Part shown: positions 8,391-16,455 of the stretch, piece by piece
How the letters are laid out: every line of letters begins with the position of its first letter
Numbering within the stretch: position 1 is the first letter of the stretch
Source: Aphodousia faecalis
GTDB taxonomy: Bacteria; Pseudomonadota; Gammaproteobacteria; Burkholderiales; Burkholderiaceae_F
Assembly: GCA_018712705.1 (NCBI GenBank)
Contig: DVGM01000027.1
Coordinates: forward strand, 1-22,274
Length of the DNA: 22,274 nucleotides
Direction: 5' to 3'
Notes under the pieces: generated by a model
Databases searched by the model: none
Told to the model about the DNA's origin: nothing
What the model saw: the letters and a program-made list of their open reading frames with translations, nothing else
Program-made: the position numbers and the translations under genes

Positions 8391-10829
8391 TTAGAAAACG
8401 TATCTCATACCGGCGTTCATCATGTAATTGGTAGAAACTTCACCACCGGTCGTGCGATCAACATTACCCCAAACAGACAAATTATCCGTAATGTTAAATT
8501 GGGTGCCAACACCGTAGGTTACCCAAGTACCACCAAGGTCGACATACATGTCTTGAACAGCCTTACCATTGCCTGCTGTACCATCGATTTCACCTAAGAA
8601 ATCATGATTGACGGATGCGCGGGCAAAGAGCTTACCGGCATTATTCGGGAAGTTGAAACCAACGCGAGCGCCTAAGCTCGCAATCAAAGCGTCAAAGTCA
8701 TCTTGTTCGACCTTAACACCGTTGCTTGCCTTGTAGTCATCGCCCATCACATAGGCGTATTGAAGTCCAAAGTTCGGTTCAACAAAAGCTTGTTCGGCAA
8801 AAGTGAAACGATAACCAACATTACCGCCTAAGCTGAACGCATTGTTGTCATAAGACGCATCCATATTGCCGGCGGTCGCATCAGTAGACAAACGACCATA
8901 ACGTGCTAAACCGTTAACGAAGAGACCGGAGTCAAAGTTACGTTCAGCATACAAGGACAAGGTGTAGGCATCTGTATCGGCATCACCACGCAACAAATCA
9001 GCTTCACCAGTCATATAAGAGAAAGCAGCACCGGCAACCCAATCACCGATTGTCATGTCTGCGCCAACTTGAATAGTTGTTGTCGTGAGTTCTGCCTTAT
9101 CTTCATACTTACTTTCGCCACCGTAGACTTGGGCCCAAGCACCATAAGCATGGCTATTATCACGGAGGAATTCCATACGTTGATTGGTATAGGCTACTTC
9201 GTCACGCCAAGCGACGAGTGCCGTAGCATTTAATCCACGGAAAGAAGCAAGCTTAGTATTTTCTTTCACTCGGACATTCGTTAAATTGCCATCCTTTCCT
9301 ACATTAGCTGTAGCAGCGCCATTAACATCAGCTTCTTCTACATAAAGGTTATCAACATAGCCGCCTGACACACTCACAGAATCAACCAACTGAGTCAAAG
9401 ATTCTTCTGCACTAGCATGTTGGTCATTATAAGAGGCAGAACCAGTTGTCGAAACTGTTGAATTTTCAGTCTTCTCACTAATAACAACCTTATTTTCACT
9501 AGATTGGTCAATTTTTACATCTAAAGAACCATCTAACTTACTAACTGTCGCAGTTGCTTCTCCCATAACATAAAACTGCGAGTTCTGACTAATTAAATTA
9601 GCTATTGAACTACTGTCTTTATTGATACTTAATACTGATTGCTCTAAAGCAACTACACTACTTTCACCAGCATTTATATTGGAAGTTGATACTTCAGACC
9701 CTTGCGTAACAGTTAATCGTGCCTGGTCAGTTGCTGTGATACCTTCATTAAAAGAAATCGTTGATGACTGATTCTGGCTAGATCCATCGGTTAAGAAAGC
9801 ACCTCCTAATAACACTTCACTATCTTTGCTGGCATTCAATGATCCTGAAACTGCTAAGTTTCCGGTAAATCCAGACCGAGATTTTTCATAAACATTAACA
9901 TCGCCTTCAACATTTGCTTTCGCGACATTAAGATTCAAAACTGTTGTACGGTTGGTATTACTGTATTCAGTCCCTTGAGAACCGACGTTAATATCCCCCT
10001 TCATATCAAGCTCTTTGGCTTTAATATTCAAGACAAAAGATTTGCCCTCTAAACTATTCATCAACCCATAAGACGCGCTTATATTTCCATCAATAGTTAG
10101 TTTGTTGGAGACATCGACATTTAATGTACCCCATCCCCCAGATCCAAAGACACCACCGTTGGCATGGGTGGAACCATCAAAAAGTGCATCAACAGCAAAG
10201 AAATTTAACGTATGGCCTTCGTTAACTTGTAATATTGAAACTCCCCAGTCATCCTTACCCCACGTTGTATGAGCTTCAAAATAGCCAATTCTTTTATCGG
10301 CAGTACCAATGTTAGCAACCGAGGTACCATTAGTACCTCCTCGAACATGGACAAATTCATCACCTGTATACGAAACAATCTTATCTGCATGAATTGTTAG
10401 CTGGTTACCATCTCCGGTTAAGCGGAAACCACGATCACCCCCCATTTCCTGATTACCCAAAAACAACTCTTTAGTATTAAGAGTCACATCTCCGCCATTG
10501 GTTATAACCAACATATTGTGACCTGTGCCGAGAGTTTGAGAACTATCATGCGTGGATTTATTCGCCGCATTAAAAGTAACTGTGTCGGCCTCAATACTGA
10601 GACTTCCTCCTTTGATAAATTGAGCAACATTTTTATACTCATTATCGCCAGGATTTCTATTCGTCTCAGCTTTTGTGAAAATCAGTTCATTATTAGCTAG
10701 TGTTGTATTGGAATCTTCGTAAATCGCATTCTCAATTGTCTCCGCAAAAGTTGTATTTGACATACAAATGATTGCAGAGGCTATGGAAAGAGCCAAAACA
10801 GATTTTTTCGGAAAAGGTACGTGAAACAT
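8391..10829 (-). CDS. Type V autotransporter (surface protein)
   Basis: An 812-residue classical autotransporter. A signal peptide is visible at the N-terminus (MFHVPFPKKS, then a hydrophobic run, cleavage probably after TTFA at about residue 28). The passenger (about 29-550) is rich in Asn, Ser, Thr and Val, with repeated short strands such as SLSIEADTVTF and LNTKELFLGNQ, as in beta-helical passengers; its function is unknown. The C-terminal 250 residues form the outer-membrane barrel, from AYGAWAQVYGGE through alternating strands to the final MRYVF with a terminal Phe. I chose the ATG at 10829, because AGGAG lies seven bases upstream and the signal peptide begins there. The frame stays open upstream through a poly-G run to a TTG at 10925. 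The gene is monocistronic, with terminators on both sides. Confidence 0.92.
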   Translation of the reverse strand: MFHVPFPKKSVLALSIASAIICMSNTTFAETIENAIYEDSNTTLANNELIFTKAETNRNPGDNEYKNVAQFIKGGSLSIEADTVTFNAANKSTHDSSQTLGTGHNMLVITNGGDVTLNTKELFLGNQEMGGDRGFRLTGDGNQLTIHADKIVSYTGDEFVHVRGGTNGTSVANIGTADKRIGYFEAHTTWGKDDWGVSILQVNEGHTLNFFAVDALFDGSTHANGGVFGSGGWGTLNVDVSNKLTIDGNISASYGLMNSLEGKSFVLNIKAKELDMKGDINVGSQGTEYSNTNRTTVLNLNVAKANVEGDVNVYEKSRSGFTGNLAVSGSLNASKDSEVLLGGAFLTDGSSQNQSSTISFNEGITATDQARLTVTQGSEVSTSNINAGESSVVALEQSVLSINKDSSSIANLISQNSQFYVMGEATATVSKLDGSLDVKIDQSSENKVVISEKTENSTVSTTGSASYNDQHASAEESLTQLVDSVSVSGGYVDNLYVEEADVNGAATANVGKDGNLTNVRVKENTKLASFRGLNATALVAWRDEVAYTNQRMEFLRDNSHAYGAWAQVYGGESKYEDKAELTTTTIQVGADMTIGDWVAGAAFSYMTGEADLLRGDADTDAYTLSLYAERNFDSGLFVNGLARYGRLSTDATAGNMDASYDNNAFSLGGNVGYRFTFAEQAFVEPNFGLQYAYVMGDDYKASNGVKVEQDDFDALIASLGARVGFNFPNNAGKLFARASVNHDFLGEIDGTAGNGKAVQDMYVDLGGTWVTYGVGTQFNITDNLSVWGNVDRTTGGEVSTNYMMNAGMRYVF

Positions 10830-10863
10830 GGATGCTCCTATTAAAAAAATAAACGGCACAGTC

Positions 10864-10878
10864 ATTCTGCCCCCCCCC
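10864..10878 (-). promoter_or_regulatory. Poly-G tract (9 G) abutting a -10-like box
   Basis: On the minus strand nine consecutive G (10870-10878) run straight into CAGAAT (10864-10869), a four-of-six match to a -10 box. That box is 34 bases before the autotransporter ATG. At the present tract length no good -35 box is spaced correctly; the best is AAGACG (10886-10891) at 16 bases. Slippage in the tract would change promoter spacing, or, if translation began upstream, the reading frame. Confidence 0.6.
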
Positions 10879-10910
10879 AGAAAATCGTCTTGACTCATAT
10901 CAACAAGCAA

Positions 10911-10935
10911 CAAAAAAGCCCACAAAACGTGGGCT
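10911..10935 (-). terminator. Intrinsic terminator of the deaminase gene
   Basis: A 7-base-pair stem, agcccac (10917-10923) with gtgggct (10929-10935), has a 5-base loop and continues into TTTTTTG on the minus strand. It ends transcription 25 bases past the deaminase stop and insulates the autotransporter promoter region. Confidence 0.88.
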
Positions 10936-10959
10936 CAATGCAACAACAATTATCTTCAA

Positions 10960-11376
10960 CTAAAGCTGTTCTACGACAATTCCCGCACTTTCCAAAAATT
11001 TAATACCGGCATCATCACGATACATCTCGTGATAGTAGACATGAGAGATGCCGCACTTCTGAATTAACAGTGAACAGTGAATGCAGGGACTATGCGTAAT
11101 AAAAATCGCCGCATCTTTACTGCAATAGCCGTTATAAGCCAACTTCGCGATGGCATTGAGTTCCGCATGCTGCACCTCGGGCCGCGTGACTAACTTACCG
11201 TCCACTTCCATCTCACAGCAATTGTCGTAGCCCGTCGGCATACCGTTCCAACCGATTGAAATGATGGAATTGTTTTTCACAATCACACAACCGACTTTAA
11301 GACGCTTGGCGTAGCTTCTTTGCGCAGCAAGCATGGCCACTTGCATATACATCTGATTGTCTTTTTGGATATCCAT
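10960..11376 (-). CDS. dCMP/cytidine deaminase-family protein
   Basis: A 138-residue zinc deaminase of the CDA fold, most like dCMP deaminases (ComEB type). The zinc and catalytic residues are visible as HAE (His70, Glu72 in QHAELNAIAK) and PCIHC (Cys98, Cys101). The long insert GWNGMPTGYDNCCE upstream of HAE is typical of dCMP deaminases, which make dUMP for thymidylate synthesis. Of two adjacent ATG codons (11379 and 11376) the second is better placed, five bases from AGGAG. It lies downstream of fabF beyond a terminator, and no separate promoter is obvious, so read-through from fabF may feed it. Regulation by dCTP is not readable from the sequence. Confidence 0.86.
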   Translation of the reverse strand: MDIQKDNQMYMQVAMLAAQRSYAKRLKVGCVIVKNNSIISIGWNGMPTGYDNCCEMEVDGKLVTRPEVQHAELNAIAKLAYNGYCSKDAAIFITHSPCIHCSLLIQKCGISHVYYHEMYRDDAGIKFLESAGIVVEQL

Positions 11377-11394
11377 CATTACTCCTAAACAGAA

Positions 11395-11433
11395 AGAACA
11401 AAGCCCGAAGAGCCTGATTCAGATTCTTCGGGC
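11395..11433 (-). terminator. Intrinsic terminator after fabF
   Basis: A 9-base-pair stem, gcccgaaga (11403-11411) with tcttcgggc (11425-11433), has a 13-base loop. The minus-strand product continues as TTTGTTCTTTCT. It ends the fab transcript between fabF and the deaminase gene. Confidence 0.82.
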
Positions 11434-11457
11434 CATATATTAATCACAAGTTGGAAA

Positions 11458-12696
11458 TTATTCTTCCCAATGCTTGAAGATCAATGTACCGTTCGTGCCG
11501 CCGAAGCCGAAGGAATTCTTCATGGCGTAACGAATCTTCATCGGGCGAGCCGCGTTGGCGCAGTAGTCCAAATCGCATTCGGCGTCTTGTTCAACAATAT
11601 TAATCGTCGGAGGCGAGACTTGATTCTTCACAGCCAAGATCGTGAAGACGGATTCAATACCGCCTGCACCACCCAACAAGTGGCCAGTCATGGACTTCGT
11701 GGAGTTGACCACGAGCTTCTTCGCGGCTTCACCAAAAGCTTCCTTGATCGCCTTGGTTTCATTGATATCACCAACGCTCGTCGAAGTTCCGTGAGCATTC
11801 AGGTAGTCAATGTCTTCCGGTTTGATACCGGCGCGAGCAAGAGCCATTTCCATGCAGCGTCTCGGACCGTCTGTGTTCGGAGTCGTGATATGGCCTGCGT
11901 CACTCGTTAAACCATAACCCACGATTTCAGCGTAAATATGAGCGCCACGAGCCAAGGCGTGTTCAAGTTCTTCGATCACCACCACACCGGCGCCTTCACC
12001 CATCACAAAACCATCACGGTCTTTATCAAAGGGACGGGAGGCGTGAGCCGGATCATCGTTGCGACGGCTCAAGGCATGCATATTGTCGAAGCCTGCCACA
12101 CCGACCGGGCAAATGCTTGCATCAGCACCACCGGCCACCATCACATCGGCATCACCGCGGCGAATGATCCAACTGGCTTCACCGATTCCGTGAAGACCGG
12201 TTGTGCAAGCCGTCACGTGAGCAATATTCGGGCCTTTTAAGCCAAACATGATCGACAATTGGCCGGAAATCATGTTGATGATCGTGCCGGGAATCATAAA
12301 GGGAGAAACACGACGGGCACCGCGTTCATGAAGAGCGAGGTAGTTGTCGCAAATCATGCCCAAGCCGCCGATACCGGAACCGATGGAGCAGCCGATGCGC
12401 GTGAGATCTTCTTTTTCCAAATCAAGACCAGCGTCACGAATAGCTTGCGTGCCGGCAGCAACGCCATAATGCACATAGCGGTCATAACGGCGGGCTTCTT
12501 TCGCGGGCAAATACTCTTCAACATTGAAATCTTTGACTTCGCCGGCGATTTGGCAGCCCATGCCACTCGCATCAAAACGGGTGATCGGACCAATACCGTT
12601 TTTCCCCGCCAAAGCATTTTCCCAACTTGTCTTCACATCATTGCCGATCGGACAAACCATGCCAAGCCCGGTTACAACTACACGACGCATCGACAT
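11458..12696 (-). CDS. fabF: 3-oxoacyl-ACP synthase II (FabF)
   Basis: A 412-residue condensing enzyme that elongates acyl-ACP with malonyl-ACP. The catalytic triad is Cys164 (HVTACTTGLHG), His302 (NAHGTSTS) and His339 (MTGHLLGGAGG), with the conserved Lys334 before it. The C-terminal NSFGFGGTNG loop is present. Length is standard. Two in-frame ATGs are available (12696 and 12690). The AAGGGAG ribosome site is almost adjacent to the first and better spaced for the second, which gives MRRVVVTGLGMV; both are plausible. The gene lies behind the acpP terminator, so it probably depends on read-through. Confidence 0.96.
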   Translation of the reverse strand: MSMRRVVVTGLGMVCPIGNDVKTSWENALAGKNGIGPITRFDASGMGCQIAGEVKDFNVEEYLPAKEARRYDRYVHYGVAAGTQAIRDAGLDLEKEDLTRIGCSIGSGIGGLGMICDNYLALHERGARRVSPFMIPGTIINMISGQLSIMFGLKGPNIAHVTACTTGLHGIGEASWIIRRGDADVMVAGGADASICPVGVAGFDNMHALSRRNDDPAHASRPFDKDRDGFVMGEGAGVVVIEELEHALARGAHIYAEIVGYGLTSDAGHITTPNTDGPRRCMEMALARAGIKPEDIDYLNAHGTSTSVGDINETKAIKEAFGEAAKKLVVNSTKSMTGHLLGGAGGIESVFTILAVKNQVSPPTINIVEQDAECDLDYCANAARPMKIRYAMKNSFGFGGTNGTLIFKHWEE

Positions 12697-12720
12697 TCTC
12701 CCTTAAATATTCAATTCATT

Positions 12721-12769
12721 AACAAAACCCCGCCCAAACTTAACCAATTACTTGGTGTTCAAGGCGGGG
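12721..12769 (-). terminator. Terminator/attenuator between acpP and fabF
   Basis: A 7-base-pair GC stem, ccccgcc (12728-12734) with ggcgggg (12763-12769), encloses a second small hairpin (accaa 12743-12747 with ttggt 12752-12756). The minus-strand product ends in TTTTGTT. It probably stops most acpP transcripts and lets some continue into fabF. Confidence 0.78.
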
Positions 12770-12793
12770 CGTCCATCCTAGAGATGGCAAATA

Positions 12794-13030
12794 TTACTTA
12801 GCGTTGGCTTGGATGTAGTCAATCGCTTGTTGAACCGTACGCAACTTTTCTTGTTGATCGTCCGGGATTTCAATCTTGAAAGCGTCTTCCAAAGCCATAA
12901 CCAATTCGACCGTATCCAAAGAATCGGCGCCGAGGTCTTCGATGAAAGCAGATTCATTCTTGATGTCTGCTTCATTGATGCTCAATTGTTCGGCGATAAC
13001 CTTCTTGACACGTTGTTCGATGTCGTTCAT
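12794..13030 (-). CDS. acpP: Acyl carrier protein
   Basis: A 78-residue acidic helical protein that carries acyl chains during fatty-acid synthesis. The phosphopantetheine serine is Ser37 in GADSLDTVEL, the site modified by AcpS (encoded at 1156-1551). The sequence matches the family throughout, from MNDIEQRVKKVI to IDYIQANAK. AAGGAGA lies eight bases before the ATG, an excellent ribosome site, in keeping with the high level usual for ACP. Terminators before and after the gene suggest it has its own transcript. A hairpin is visible in its leader. Confidence 0.98.
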   Translation of the reverse strand: MNDIEQRVKKVIAEQLSINEADIKNESAFIEDLGADSLDTVELVMALEDAFKIEIPDDQQEKLRTVQQAIDYIQANAK

Positions 13031-13060
13031 TTGATAAGTCTCCTTGATGACAATTCAAAC

Positions 13061-13083
13061 CGACGCAGCCACTAGGTGCGCCG
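13061..13083 (-). other. Hairpin in the acpP leader
   Basis: CGGCGCA pairs with TGCGTCG (seven pairs, one G-U) around a 9-base loop, 30 bases upstream of acpP. It lies after the fabG terminator, so it would be at or near the 5' end of an acpP-only message. Its role is unknown; stabilising the short abundant mRNA is one possibility. A promoter for acpP should lie around 13085-13125, but no convincing box pair was found. Confidence 0.35.
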
Positions 13084-13109
13084 AAAAATTAACTTCTTAG
13101 TATTTTATC

Positions 13110-13146
13110 AGAGCAAATAGAAAAGATGAGGGTGAAAACCCTCATC
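13110..13146 (-). terminator. Intrinsic terminator after fabG
   Basis: A perfect 9-base-pair stem, gatgagggt (13125-13133) with accctcatc (13138-13146), has a 4-base loop. The minus-strand transcript continues as TTTTCTATTTGC. It starts nine bases past the fabG stop and separates fabHDG from acpP. Confidence 0.9.
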
Positions 13147-13154
13147 CTTTCGGA

Positions 13155-13919
13155 CTATACCATATACATGCCACCGTTGACGTGAAGTGTCACACCGGTG
13201 ATGTACGAAGCGGCAGGCGAAGCCAGGAAAAGCACCGCATTGGCGATGTCATCCGTTTGACCCAAACGGGCAAGCGGAATTTGAGTCAAAAGGGCTTGAC
13301 GGTGATCTTCAGGCAAGGCGCGGGTCATATCCGTTTCAATAAAACCGGGTGCCACGGCGTTGACCGTGATATTGCGGGAAGCCAATTCACGAGCCAAGGC
13401 ACGCGTTAAACCGGCAACACCGGCTTTAGCCGCAGCGTAATTAGCTTGGCCTGCGTTACCCATGGAGCCCACAACGCTCACGATATTGATGATGCGGCCG
13501 CAGCGAGCCTTCATCATGCCGCGCATAACAATGCGGCTTAAACGGAAAGCAGGCGTCAGATTCGTGTCAATCACTTCCTGCCATTGTTCATCCTTCATGC
13601 GCATGGCTAAACCATCACGCGTGATACCGGCATTGTTGACCAACACCGTCACGGCACCGTACTTGGCTGCCACGTCAGCCAAAACTTTTTCGCTTTGTTC
13701 GGCATCGGTGACATTGAGCACAACGCCTTCACCCTTGCCGCCGGCTTGAGAAATCTTTTCTGTAATGCGGGCTACGCCGGATTCGCTCGTAGCGGTACCA
13801 ATAACGGTCGCGCCGGCTGCTAGGCAAGCATCCAAAATCCCCGCCCCGATTCCGCGCGAAGCACCGGTTACAAATACCACTTGATCTTTCAATGCGTCAG
13901 CAGTAAACAGATTCGTCAT
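13155..13919 (-). CDS. fabG: 3-oxoacyl-ACP reductase (FabG)
   Basis: A 254-residue short-chain dehydrogenase that reduces 3-oxoacyl-ACP with NADPH. The cofactor loop is TGASRGIG (18-25), followed by NNAGIT (95-100). The catalytic tetrad is Asn120, Ser148, Tyr161 and Lys165 (YAAAK). The C-terminus GVTLHVNGGMYMV is typical of FabG. The ATG lies 22 bases after the fabD stop; the ribosome site is modest (AGGA about nine bases upstream). It belongs to the fabH-fabD-fabG transcription unit and ends at a strong terminator. Confidence 0.96.
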   Translation of the reverse strand: MTNLFTADALKDQVVFVTGASRGIGAGILDACLAAGATVIGTATSESGVARITEKISQAGGKGEGVVLNVTDAEQSEKVLADVAAKYGAVTVLVNNAGITRDGLAMRMKDEQWQEVIDTNLTPAFRLSRIVMRGMMKARCGRIINIVSVVGSMGNAGQANYAAAKAGVAGLTRALARELASRNITVNAVAPGFIETDMTRALPEDHRQALLTQIPLARLGQTDDIANAVLFLASPAASYITGVTLHVNGGMYMV

Positions 13920-13941
13920 TTTTTATATCCTATTGCTTAAG

Positions 13942-14880
13942 TTATTCTGCAGCGTTAATTTCTTCAAGCACAGCCACAAGCGAGTCTTGAGAATTAATAT
14001 TTTTGACAACAATGGAGCTGTCAATACGTTTAATAAGTCCGGCTAAGACACGGCCCGGACCGCATTCAACGATATGCGTGACACCCATTTCCTTAAAAGC
14101 TTGAATAGTCTTTACCCATTGAACGGCACCGGCAGCTTGAGATGCTAACGCTTCAATGATCGCTTCCTTATCCTTGTGAACCTTCACGTCAACGTTGGCG
14201 ACAACGTCAATTTCGGGAGCACTTATCGGAGTTTCTTCAAGCTTGGCGCGAAGCGCGACACTGGCGGGCTTCATCAACGAAGAATGGAAAGGTGCCGAGA
14301 CAGGCAAAAGAAGTGCGCGCTTAGCGCCTTGAGCCTTAGCCAATTCACAAGCCTTTTCAACCGCAGCCTTTTCACCCGCAATCACCACTTGACCGGGTGA
14401 GTTGAAATTAACCGCTTCAACCACACCTTGAGCTGAAGCTTCTTGGCAGACTTGGGCCACCACTTCATCACTTAGACCGATAATGGCTGCCATTCCCCCT
14501 TGACCGACGGGAACAGCTTCCTGCATGGCCTTGGCACGGAAGCGAACAAGACGCACCGCATCGGCTAAATCAAATACGCCTGCAGCGGTCAACGCAGAAT
14601 ATTCACCCAAACTGTGACCAGCCATCACTTCAGGCTTTTTACCGCCCAAAGCAAGCCAAGCTTGATAAAGGGCAACGCTTGAGGTGAGCATGGCAGGCTG
14701 AGTATTGACCGTCATATTCAAGCTTTCAGCCGGACCACTGTGAATCATTTCGGCTAAATTCTCTCCCAATGCATCGTTAGCAGTCTTTAAAGCAGCCTGC
14801 ACAACAGCGTTATCTGCGAAACTATCCAACATGCCGACAGTCTGACTGCCTTGACCCGGGAATACAAAAGCTAATTTCAT
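13942..14880 (-). CDS. fabD: Malonyl-CoA:ACP transacylase (FabD)
   Basis: A 312-residue enzyme that loads malonyl groups onto ACP. The N-terminus MKLAFVFPGQGSQ, the nucleophile elbow GHSLGEY with Ser90, and His199 in SAPFHSSLM form the active site; the conserved Arg near 115 is in RFRAKAMQ. Length is standard. Its ATG overlaps the fabH stop by four bases, so translation is probably coupled. Confidence 0.96.
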   Translation of the reverse strand: MKLAFVFPGQGSQTVGMLDSFADNAVVQAALKTANDALGENLAEMIHSGPAESLNMTVNTQPAMLTSSVALYQAWLALGGKKPEVMAGHSLGEYSALTAAGVFDLADAVRLVRFRAKAMQEAVPVGQGGMAAIIGLSDEVVAQVCQEASAQGVVEAVNFNSPGQVVIAGEKAAVEKACELAKAQGAKRALLLPVSAPFHSSLMKPASVALRAKLEETPISAPEIDVVANVDVKVHKDKEAIIEALASQAAGAVQWVKTIQAFKEMGVTHIVECGPGRVLAGLIKRIDSSIVVKNINSQDSLVAVLEEINAAE

Positions 14881-15878
14881 GAAATATTCTCCTTAGTCCA
14901 TTTGACTAAAACGCTGCCCCAAGCCATGCCTGCACCGACAGCTTGCATTAAAACCACATCACCTTTTTGAATCTCATTATGACGCGCGGCGTTATCCAAT
15001 GCCAACGGAACGGAGGCCGCCGAGGTATTGCCGTGGCGATTAACCGTCACGACCATTTTGTCTTCCGATATGCCAATCTTTTGGGCTACCTTTTGCATGA
15101 TGCGCAAATTCGCCTGATGCGGAACATATCGGCTGATATCATCAACGGTAAGACCGGCATCTTTTAAAACTGCCTGAGCGCTCTCACTCATGGAGCCCAC
15201 GGCCATACGGAACACCTGCTGACCGTCCATGCGGACAAAGGGATCACCATGAATTTCGCCGCCGTTAACAAAAGCGTTGCAGCCCAACACCTTTTCATCA
15301 AGCGTGCCGTCCGCGCTAAGCCTTGCAGCAAGAATCCCCGGTTCATCGGATGCTTCCAACACAACGGCACCGGCCCCGTCACCAAAGAGCACACAAGTCG
15401 AGCGATCATCCCAGTCCACAATACGGCTCATGATGTCAACACCAACCACAATCGCCTTTTTATAAACACCGGTGCGGATAAGCGCATCCGCGTTGGTTAA
15501 TGCATAGACAAAACCGGCACAGACGGCCTGCAAGTCAAAGGCCGCTCCTTTGGCGCAGCCTAAGAGTTTTTGCAATTGACAAGCGGTGCTCGGAAACACC
15601 ATATCAGGTGTCGTCGTTGCAACGATAATCAAATCGATTTCAGAAGGATCAACACCTGCATCCCAAAGAGCGGATTTAGCCGCGCGTTCAGCTAACTGCG
15701 TGGTTGTCAATCCCCTTTCAGCCAAATAGCGCTTCTCAATTCCGGTACGAGTGCGAATCCACTCATCACTCGTTTCGATATTGCGCAGAGCCAATTCATC
15801 GGCCAGGGCCTGATTGGAGGTAGAACGCTCCGGCAAAGCCGAACCCGTCCCAATGATTTTCGAATAAATCTGAGGCAT
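14877..15878 (-). CDS. fabH: 3-oxoacyl-ACP synthase III (FabH)
   Basis: A 333-residue condensing enzyme that starts fatty-acid synthesis from acetyl-CoA and malonyl-ACP. The triad is Cys120 (LQAVCAGFVYAL), His254 (VPHQANLRI) and Asn284 (NRHGNTSAAS). I chose the ATG at 15878, which gives MPQIYSKIIGTGSALPE, close to the usual FabH start; an in-frame TTG two codons upstream is also possible. AAAGG lies upstream at slightly long spacing. In most relatives rpmF and plsX precede fabH; here a divergent plus-strand gene does. Confidence 0.95.
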   Translation of the reverse strand: MPQIYSKIIGTGSALPERSTSNQALADELALRNIETSDEWIRTRTGIEKRYLAERGLTTTQLAERAAKSALWDAGVDPSEIDLIIVATTTPDMVFPSTACQLQKLLGCAKGAAFDLQAVCAGFVYALTNADALIRTGVYKKAIVVGVDIMSRIVDWDDRSTCVLFGDGAGAVVLEASDEPGILAARLSADGTLDEKVLGCNAFVNGGEIHGDPFVRMDGQQVFRMAVGSMSESAQAVLKDAGLTVDDISRYVPHQANLRIMQKVAQKIGISEDKMVVTVNRHGNTSAASVPLALDNAARHNEIQKGDVVLMQAVGAGMAWGSVLVKWTKENIS

Positions 15879-15910
15879 GAACAAAAGCCTTTCTCAAAAA
15901 AATTGCTCTA

Positions 15911-15939
15911 ATTGTAAAGCCAATACCCACCCGTTTATA
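15911..15939 (-). promoter_or_regulatory. Candidate promoter of fabHDG
   Basis: TACAAT on the minus strand (15911-15916) has TATAAA (15934-15939) 17 bases upstream, a weak three-of-six -35. Transcription would start about 28 bases before fabH. The position fits the divergent intergenic region. Confidence 0.42.
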
Positions 15940-15969
15940 AAGGGCAAAAATCAAGATTTGAAACAAAAT

Positions 15970-16000
15970 TTGACAGAGTTTGAAACACACTCATGTTAAT
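15970..16000 (+). promoter_or_regulatory. Candidate promoter of the small secreted protein gene
   Basis: A perfect TTGACA (15970-15975) is followed by GTTAAT (15995-16000) after 19 bases, with other weak -10 choices at 16-17 bases. The start codon is 39 bases further on. The -35 is convincing, the exact -10 less so. Confidence 0.5.
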
Positions 16001-16038
16001 CTTCGATCGTCAAGAGTTAAATCTGAAAGGCCTACCCC

Positions 16039-16359
16039 ATGCGTCTACACCACTTATTGCTAGTCATTCCTTTCGCATTAGTCAGTCAATTGTCGATTGC
16101 GAGCAACGATATGGACATTACAGATGTCACTTGCACGGTCAGTCACATCAATGAAGTGGCTCAAAAAGAAGGGCTTGAAAAGGCTCAGGCGCTCGCTCAA
16201 AGCTGTATTGCCGCTGGATACGATGATGTTGAAAAACAGGTGAAAGAAGCCGGCAACACACTAATGGATCACTACGAAGCCGCCAAGTCTTTTATAGGTG
16301 AAAAGACCGATGAATACAGCGAGAAAGCAGAAAATATTAAAAAAGAGCTGATGCGCTAA
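16039..16359 (+). CDS. Small exported helical protein, function unknown
   Basis: A 106-residue protein with a clear signal peptide: Arg and two His at the start, hydrophobic LLLVIPFALVSQLSIA, cleavage probably after Ala21. The mature part of about 85 residues is strongly charged and predicted helical, rich in Glu, Lys and Ala. It contains exactly two cysteines (32 and 56), which could form a disulfide after export. The C-terminal half (DHYEAAKSFIGEKTDEYSEK) resembles amphipathic, coiled-coil-like helices. I do not recognise the family; a periplasmic location is inferred. AAAGG precedes the ATG by eight bases. No terminator follows, so it may share a transcript with the hydrolase gene. Confidence 0.72.
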   Translation: MRLHHLLLVIPFALVSQLSIASNDMDITDVTCTVSHINEVAQKEGLEKAQALAQSCIAAGYDDVEKQVKEAGNTLMDHYEAAKSFIGEKTDEYSEKAENIKKELMR

Positions 16360-16380
16360 GAGAAAACAATTTATTTTCCC

Positions 16381-16395
16381 GAGGAGGGAAAAATA
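16381..16395 (+). promoter_or_regulatory. Strong ribosome site before an ATA codon
   Basis: GAGGAGG (16381-16387) stands five bases before ATA (16393-16395), which is in frame with the hydrolase gene. The 21 codons between ATA and the first ATG (16456) have no stop and encode SEFIEGFTL, similar in position to the conserved N-terminal segment of haloacetate dehalogenases. The hydrolase probably once started here with ATG, or still does with AUA. Confidence 0.5.
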
Positions 16396-16455
16396 GAAAC
16401 CGAAAGTTCTTTAGTCAATATTGGCCCTTCCGAATTCATTGAAGGCTTCACACTG

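Noticed and set aside
10830..10925. N-terminal extension of the autotransporter to TTG 10925
   Set aside because: The extension reads through the poly-G run, has no ribosome site and puts 32 residues before a complete signal peptide. Kept only as an alternative phase-variation model.
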